DNA from: Phycisphaerae bacterium
GTDB taxonomy: Bacteria; Planctomycetota; Phycisphaerae; Sedimentisphaerales; SG8-4
Direction: 5' to 3'
NCBI GenBank assembly: GCA_030613765.1
Contig: JAUWLI010000224.1
Coordinates: 1-5,397, forward strand
DNA: 5,397 nt
Numbering within the stretch: the first letter of the stretch is position 1; every line of letters begins with the position of its first letter. Below, piece by piece: positions 1-3,899 of the stretch. Position numbers and translations under genes: made by a program. Under the pieces are notes generated by a model, which worked only from the letters and a program-made list of their open reading frames with translations, was not told where the DNA came from and searched no databases.

Positions 1-966
1 AAATATGACCATCAAAAGCACCCCGAAAATCACCATATAAATCCCTAAATTTTGCGAAACAGTCCTCCCCTTATAGATTGCCCACCAGGCATACTCAAAC
101 GGATTATCATCACGCAGGAATTCCATGAAAAATCGTAAGAAGCCGTACATTACTAACATCAGGCCAAACGTACAGCCGGGTTTATTAAATAATCCACCCT
201 CCTTTTTGGAGGCGCAGGCATTCCGGGTCCTTCGCCAGAAAAGGTAAAGTAAAAAGGAGCAAAAAAGCGCAACTGCGGATGAGTATAATTGTGTAGGGTG
301 AACATGCAGGCAGCGATATGGGCCGTTGTTGACCATGTCCTTTTGCTGCTGGTTCAATTGTTCGTATGGTTTTAAGAATTTGTCAGGTGCTGTGCCATTG
401 AAGGAGTAATTAAAAAATTCGTCAGGCAGTTCCAAATAGGGTTTGGAGCGGTCCCTATGCGGATTCGGTTGCACTTGACTGTTATATGCAAATGAGCCGT
501 AAGGGAACCGCACTCCCCAAAGCTTATCTGTGGGCTTGCCGAAGCAGCATCCATTTAGAAAGCACCCGATTCTGCCAAACGCAAGCGCCAGCATTAGCCC
601 GATTGCCAGAATGTCAAGGTAGCGGCGAATGGGAAGCTTGTGTCTCCACAGGTAAAAGAAGACGACAAGGATGGCTAAAACCACTCCCCCTAAAAGCTCC
701 AGCCCGCCCTGCCAAATGGCAAAAACAGAAGCAAGGTCCCCGCGGAACTTGTCGAAATAGTGAATTACATAAAATAAACGTGCCCCGACCACCCCGGCTA
801 TCAAGGTGTAAAGAGATGCATTAGTGATAAGCTGAGGGTCGGGTGTGATATCACGGCTAAGGCGTCGTATCACGAAAACTGCCGCAAGAAAACCGACAAC
901 CATCATCAAACCATAGCTCTTGATAGTTAAGTGGGTAAAAGGTAGCTCAAAAAGTTCAGGATGCAT
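1..966 (-). CDS. lgt: Prolipoprotein diacylglyceryl transferase, second tandem copy (3' end outside window)
   Basis: Lgt moves a diacylglyceryl group from phosphatidylglycerol to the lipobox cysteine of prolipoproteins in the inner membrane, the first step of lipoprotein maturation. I translated this frame by hand: 322 codons are open from the ATG at 964-966 to position 1, so the gene is intact as far as visible and continues leftward. Family signatures are YGLMM near residue 18, GARLFYV, WQGGLELLGG, FGRIGCFLNGCCFG (Arg132 in the position of E. coli Arg143), HPTQLY at 223-228, and RFFMEFLRDDNP with Arg278 and Glu282 (counterparts of E. coli Arg239 and Glu243). Several hydrophobic segments fit a polytopic membrane enzyme. 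It starts directly after the stop of the upstream paralogue (TAAATG), with an AAGGG ribosome binding site 8 nt away. A loop of about 70 residues between VRFPYGS and HPTQLY is longer than in E. coli Lgt. This copy keeps the usual NGCC motif, so I infer it is the more conventional enzyme. Confidence 0.93.
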   Translation of the reverse strand, partial: MHPELFELPFTHLTIKSYGLMMVVGFLAAVFVIRRLSRDITPDPQLITNASLYTLIAGVVGARLFYVIHYFDKFRGDLASVFAIWQGGLELLGGVVLAILVVFFYLWRHKLPIRRYLDILAIGLMLALAFGRIGCFLNGCCFGKPTDKLWGVRFPYGSFAYNSQVQPNPHRDRSKPYLELPDEFFNYSFNGTAPDKFLKPYEQLNQQQKDMVNNGPYRCLHVHPTQLYSSAVALFCSFLLYLFWRRTRNACASKKEGGLFNKPGCTFGLMLVMYGFLRFFMEFLRDDNPFEYAWWAIYKGRTVSQNLGIYMVIFGVLLMVIF

Positions 967-2037
967 TTAGTTCGCCCTTGCAGTTCTCATCTCGTTAGAA
1001 TCATGAATTTCGTCCGCAGTTTGTTTTTCGTTATCTTCATCGCCAACAACAACTTTGAGTTTAATTTTTTGAAAGATTATAATTAAAATGATGCCCAAAG
1101 TCGCCATGTAAATGCCCAGATTTTGAGAAACAGTTCCACCCTTATAAATGGCCCACCAGCCGTACTCGAAAGGATTATCATCGCGGAGAATTTCTAAAAA
1201 GAACCTGGCGATCCCGTAAAGAATAAACATCAGCGCAAACGTACAGCCGGGCTTTGAGAAGAGCTTTCTGGGATTGTTTGATTTTACGGCTTTGCGTGAC
1301 CTTCGCCAAAAAAGGTATAGTAATAGAGAACAAAGAAGCCCATTTGCGAATGAATACAATTGGGTCGGGTGGACCGGCAAACAACGATATCTGCCTTTTG
1401 TGACCATGTCCTTCTGCTCTTGCGTCAAATCTTCATATCCTTTTAAGCCCGAGTATATTTGACCATCGCTATCGTAATAACCGAAGAATTCAGCGGGTAA
1501 TTGCAGGTGCGGGTCAGGTCGATTCCTTTTGAGATCCGGACGGATCTGACCCTGATAAACATCTGAGCCGTATGGGAAACGGACGGCCCAGGCAACTTTG
1601 CTCGGCCTGCCGAAGCAGTCACCTTTAAGAAAGCACCCGATCCTGCCAAACCCAAGTCCCACCATCAGCCCGATAGCCAGAATATCGAAGTAATCTCGGA
1701 TAGAGAGTTTATGCCGCCTCAGGTAAAACAAGAGGACAAAGATGGCTGAAATCACACCACCCAAAAACTCCAGCCCGCCATGCCAGACAGCAAAGACAGA
1801 AACCCACCGGCCACGGAACTGGCCGAAGTGATGGATCACGTAAAACAGACGCGCCCCAATCACACCCGCTATTAAACAGTAAAGGCACGCATTCGTTATG
1901 ACCTGGAGATTGTCTGTGATATGAAGGCTAAGGCGTCTTATAACCAAAACCGCAAATAAAAAGCCTGTAACCATCATCAGGCCATAGGTCGGTAGAGGCC
2001 AATCAATGTAAGGTATCTTGAAAAGTTCAGGATACAT
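967..2037 (-). CDS. lgt: Prolipoprotein diacylglyceryl transferase, first tandem copy with altered KGD motif
   Basis: A 356-residue Lgt family membrane protein, predicted to diacylglycerate prolipoproteins like its neighbour. Motifs seen: PTYGLMM, IGARLFYV, WHGGLEFLGG, FGRIGCFLKGDCFGRP at residues 130-145, HPTQLY at 223-228, and RFFLEILRDDNPFEY with Arg278, Glu282 and Arg285. Residues 1-322 align without a gap to the downstream copy; a hand count gives 204 identities (about 63%). The remaining 34 residues are a hydrophilic, charged tail. Where the downstream copy has N-G-C this protein has K-G-D (Lys138, Asp140), so activity or specificity could differ. The start ATG is fixed by homology (MYPELF against MHPELF). 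No good ribosome binding site precedes it, the nearest GGG being about 16 nt away. It lies 25 bp after panD, probably on the same transcript, and ends in TAA immediately followed in the same frame by the next lgt. Confidence 0.94.
   Translation of the reverse strand: MYPELFKIPYIDWPLPTYGLMMVTGFLFAVLVIRRLSLHITDNLQVITNACLYCLIAGVIGARLFYVIHHFGQFRGRWVSVFAVWHGGLEFLGGVISAIFVLLFYLRRHKLSIRDYFDILAIGLMVGLGFGRIGCFLKGDCFGRPSKVAWAVRFPYGSDVYQGQIRPDLKRNRPDPHLQLPAEFFGYYDSDGQIYSGLKGYEDLTQEQKDMVTKGRYRCLPVHPTQLYSFANGLLCSLLLYLFWRRSRKAVKSNNPRKLFSKPGCTFALMFILYGIARFFLEILRDDNPFEYGWWAIYKGGTVSQNLGIYMATLGIILIIIFQKIKLKVVVGDEDNEKQTADEIHDSNEMRTARAN
975..979 (-). promoter_or_regulatory. Ribosome binding site of downstream lgt copy
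   Basis: AAGGG on the minus strand lies 8 nt before the ATG at 964-966 and within the last codons of the upstream lgt. It supports this start and suggests translational coupling, since the upstream stop TAA directly abuts the ATG. Confidence 0.6.
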
Positions 2038-2062
2038 TTATGTATAGTGGATACCCTATAGT

Positions 2063-2437
2063 TTAACTTTCCTGGTTTCTCGCCGGGCTTGTTTTTATTT
2101 TATTGTTCTCATTGAGGATGACAACTTTCGGCTTAAGTTCTTTCGCCTCTTCGGGCCTGCAATAGGCAAAACTGAATATAATAATAAGGTCGCCTGTCTT
2201 CACCAACTGGGCGGCTGCACCAAGTATTACAATCTCACCGGAATTTGCCTCCGCCGGAACTGCGTAGGTCTCCAGCCTGTTGCCATTATTGATATCTGCT
2301 ATTATAACAGACTCATAAGGCAAAATCCCCGCTGCCTCCATGAGCACAGAGTCTATGTAGATACTGCCCACGTAGTGGAGCTTGGAATCCGTAACCGTTG
2401 CACGGTGCAGTTTACTTTTTAAAATCTTTACAAACAT
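2063..2437 (-). CDS. panD: Aspartate 1-decarboxylase proenzyme, pyruvoyl-dependent
   Basis: PanD decarboxylates L-aspartate to beta-alanine in the cytoplasm, supplying the amine substrate of PanC for pantothenate and CoA synthesis. The chain is 124 residues, the usual family length. Seen: KSKLHRATV with Lys9 and His11, then HYVGSIYID with Tyr22 and the self-cleavage pair Gly24-Ser25 (Ser25 becomes the pyruvoyl group), and NRLETYAVPAE with Arg54, Thr57 and Tyr58. All of these match E. coli numbering. The later GAAA motif is present, but the residue before it is Leu72 (codon CTT) instead of the Asn that precedes it in most PanDs, and the following Arg or His is Gln. The GDLIIIFSFA strand and PEEAKELKPKVV follow the family. 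The ATG start has GTGAG about 9 nt upstream. The gene begins 17 bp after hicA and precedes lgt by 25 bp. Confidence 0.95.
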   Translation of the reverse strand: MFVKILKSKLHRATVTDSKLHYVGSIYIDSVLMEAAGILPYESVIIADINNGNRLETYAVPAEANSGEIVILGAAAQLVKTGDLIIIFSFAYCRPEEAKELKPKVVILNENNKIKTSPARNQES

Positions 2438-2454
2438 AAAAGATTACTCACTGC

Positions 2455-2679
2455 TTATAACAATTCTCTAAATTCGTCCAAAGATAATCCGGCCTGACGA
2501 ATAACAGCCCTCAAAGTGCCTTTTGCGATTTCTTTATGGTTCGGCACGGTTAATCTGCGATGAGGAGGGTTTTCGTTTCTAAGAATAATATGGCTCCCGG
2601 TCTGATGATCTGCAAGATAGCCCATCTTTGCCAATATCTTGCAGAGTTGCCTTCCTGACACTACCGGTAACTTGCTCAA
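2455..2679 (-). CDS. hicA: HicA-type mRNA interferase toxin
   Basis: A 74-residue protein of the HicA family, small dsRBD-like RNases that cleave mRNA and are held inactive by HicB. The features seen are typical: SGRQLCKILAKMGY at the start, GSHIIL with the catalytic His at residue 30, a basic RRLTVPNH strand, and the closing helix KGTLRAVIRQAGLSLDEF. The start is TTG, overlapping the hicB stop as TTGA. It is supported by GAGGTG 5 nt upstream, so toxin and antitoxin are translationally coupled. It lies between panC and panD and not in a toxin-antitoxin island. The catalytic residue is present, so it is likely functional or only recently lost function. Confidence 0.92.
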   Translation of the reverse strand: MSKLPVVSGRQLCKILAKMGYLADHQTGSHIILRNENPPHRRLTVPNHKEIAKGTLRAVIRQAGLSLDEFRELL

Positions 2680-2888
2680 ATCGTCACCTCAACAATCTCT
2701 TCCTCGATTGATGGGGGAATAGGTTCATTATGTTTCTTCAAGCTCTCTAAGTACCCCTTTATAGCGTCTCGAATATTCTCAAGAGCTTCCTTTCGGCTGC
2801 TGCCCTGAGAGATGCATCCTGGTAAAGATGGGCATTCAGCAATAAATGCACCGTCTTCATCCCGTTCAATCAGAATTCTGTACCGCAT
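2676..2888 (-). CDS. hicB: HicB-type antitoxin, short form without DNA-binding domain
   Basis: A 70-residue protein with the HicB (UPF0150) fold: a strand MRYRILIERDEDGAFIAECP, the loop SLPGCISQG, then a helix EALENIRDAIKGYLESL. Such proteins bind and mask HicA. Many HicB proteins carry a C-terminal ribbon-helix-helix or helix-turn-helix domain that represses the operon. Here the chain ends soon after the fold with an acidic tail (IEEEIVEVTI), so it probably does not bind DNA by itself. The start ATG has AAGGAG 10 nt upstream. The gene precedes hicA with a 4-nt overlap, giving antitoxin-first order. Confidence 0.92.
   Translation of the reverse strand: MRYRILIERDEDGAFIAECPSLPGCISQGSSRKEALENIRDAIKGYLESLKKHNEPIPPSIEEEIVEVTI
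2685..2690 (-). promoter_or_regulatory. Ribosome binding site deciding the hicA TTG start
   Basis: GAGGTG on the minus strand, inside the end of hicB, sits 5 nt before the TTG at 2677-2679. No ATG or GTG lies near the expected HicA N-terminus, so this site supports TTG as the true start. Confidence 0.55.
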
Positions 2889-2898
2889 AATTTAGCAG

Positions 2899-2904
2899 CT
2901 CCTT
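2899..2904 (-). promoter_or_regulatory. Ribosome binding site of hicB
   Basis: AAGGAG on the minus strand is 10 nt before the hicB ATG. It is the strongest Shine-Dalgarno match among the genes of this window. Confidence 0.6.
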
Positions 2905-2952
2905 GATTTTTCATATATCCAATTTCAGCTAACAAAGTTTGAGTTTATGACT

Positions 2953-2980
2953 ATTATAGATTATTGTTGCCTTATGTCCA
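2953..2980 (-). promoter_or_regulatory. Candidate sigma70-type promoter for hicBA (and possibly panD-lgt)
   Basis: On the minus strand TGGACA (2975-2980, five of six matches to TTGACA) is followed after 16 nt by a perfect TATAAT (2953-2958). The -35 lies in the last codons of panC and the -10 just after its stop. Transcription would begin near 2946, about 58 nt before the hicB ATG. This would let hicBA, and perhaps panD and lgt, be expressed apart from panC. It is a sequence match only. Planctomycete promoters are less well characterised than those of E. coli. Confidence 0.5.
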
Positions 2981-3815
2981 CGACAATGTTGTCAATTAGC
3001 CGGGCGTCGCCGATTCTGACAGCGACCGCGGCGAGAACTTCGCCGATAATCTTGTCGAGTTTCTGCAGGGTTTCGGCATCAACAATACTTACGTACTCTA
3101 TCTGGATTGACGCCGCTTGACTCAATATTTTACGCATCTCGGCGGTAATTGATCCGGTGTCAGTGCTGCCGGCCTCAATCATCTCACGGCATTTTTGAAG
3201 AGATTTATATATCAAGGTCGCGTCTTTTTTCTGCTCTTCGGTCAGATATTTATTTCTGCTGCTGACCGCCAGTCCACTGCCCTCGCGTACGGTCGGGCAG
3301 ACAACAATCTCCACCGGCATATTCAAATCGGTAACCATTCGCTTGATAACGACCACTTGCTGGGCGTCTTTGGCGCCGAAAAATGCAGCGTCAGGTCCAA
3401 CGATATTAAACAGCTTGGCACAGACGGTGGCAACGCCCCGAAAATGCCCCGGACGAGACTCGCCGCATAATGTTTCGGTCAATTTCTCGACGTTTACCCA
3501 TGTAATATTCTCCGTCGGATACATTTGATCAGGCGTCGGTAAAAAAACTACATCAACGCCTCCCTTTCTGCAGATATCCAGGTCCGCTTCCAAAGGCCGC
3601 GGATAATTTTCGAAATCTTCACCCTCGCCGAACTGTGTCGGATTCACGAAGATACTGACCACCACAAAATCACATTCTTTCACCGCTGCTTCGATTAGGG
3701 AAATATGACCGACATGCAATGCGCCCATTGTAGGCACAAAACCGATTTTTTTGCCCGCGTTCCGTGCAGCTTTGACCAGTACCCTTAACGATTCTGTAGC
3801 GTTTACAACTTCCAT
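2961..3815 (-). CDS. panC: Pantothenate synthetase (pantoate--beta-alanine ligase)
   Basis: PanC adenylates pantoate with ATP and transfers it to beta-alanine, giving pantothenate, in the cytoplasm. With the ATG at 3813-3815 the protein is 284 residues, as in the family. Motifs: VPTMGALHVGH (HxGH at residues 34-37, nucleotide binding), SIFVNPTQFGEGEDFENYPR, RPGHFRGVATVCAKLFNIV, FFGAKDAQQ (Lys149, Asp150, Gln153), and TVREGSGLAVSSRN with SSRN at 185-188 serving as the KMSKS-like loop. The usual Asp of 'DGLA' is Ser here. The C-terminal ARLIDN is present. A GTG at 3836 would add seven residues. Its AAGGAA is too close to act as a ribosome binding site for that GTG, and the family N-terminus matches MEVVNATESLR, so I prefer the ATG, although no good site precedes it either. 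The gene follows the LRR-thioredoxin gene by about 84 bp and may share its transcript. Confidence 0.96.
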   Translation of the reverse strand: MEVVNATESLRVLVKAARNAGKKIGFVPTMGALHVGHISLIEAAVKECDFVVVSIFVNPTQFGEGEDFENYPRPLEADLDICRKGGVDVVFLPTPDQMYPTENITWVNVEKLTETLCGESRPGHFRGVATVCAKLFNIVGPDAAFFGAKDAQQVVVIKRMVTDLNMPVEIVVCPTVREGSGLAVSSRNKYLTEEQKKDATLIYKSLQKCREMIEAGSTDTGSITAEMRKILSQAASIQIEYVSIVDAETLQKLDKIIGEVLAAVAVRIGDARLIDNIVVDIRQQ

Positions 3816-3899
3816 AAGACCGCAATTTTTTGTCACTTCCTTATAATTACTGCTATCAATCCTTATTGAAAATGAACCATTTAACAGTTCTTAAGATAT

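Larger units (their letters stand above)
1..2040 (-). repeat. Tandem gene duplication of lgt
   Basis: Two diverged copies of one gene lie head to tail in the same reading frame. Their protein alignment needs no gap over 322 residues. The shared DNA begins at least 3 nt before each ATG: both copies read TAAATG(T/C)ATCCTGAACTTTT. Identity of about 63% at protein level means an old duplication or the arrival of a related copy, not an assembly echo. The least conserved stretch is the extracytoplasmic or loop region around residues 143-202. Confidence 0.85.

Noticed and set aside
486..824. A 112-codon open frame on the plus strand
   Set aside because: It lies opposite the second lgt copy, which shows strong family motifs throughout, and its translation shows no recognisable domain. 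It is an antisense shadow.
1..2037. The two lgt copies as an assembly duplication
   Set aside because: Protein identity is only about 63% by hand count and the C-terminal tail and loops differ, so they are genuine separate genes.
2041..2062. Direct repeat ACTATA around the panD-lgt gap as an operator or promoter
   Set aside because: Six-base AT-rich repeats arise easily by chance, and no partner -35 element is present.
3816..3836. GTG start at 3834-3836 for panC
   Set aside because: AAGGAA abuts the GTG, leaving no usable spacing, and the extra seven residues precede the normal family N-terminus. The ATG at 3815 fits better, though the choice is not certain.
3837..3860. Possible promoter (TATAAG) just before panC
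   Set aside because: No acceptable -35 hexamer lies 16-18 nt upstream, and the region is simply AT-rich.
3870..3882. Inverted repeat AAATG-GTT-CATTT between the LRR gene and panC as a terminator
   Set aside because: The stem is only five mostly A-T pairs and no proper U run follows, so it is too weak to call.
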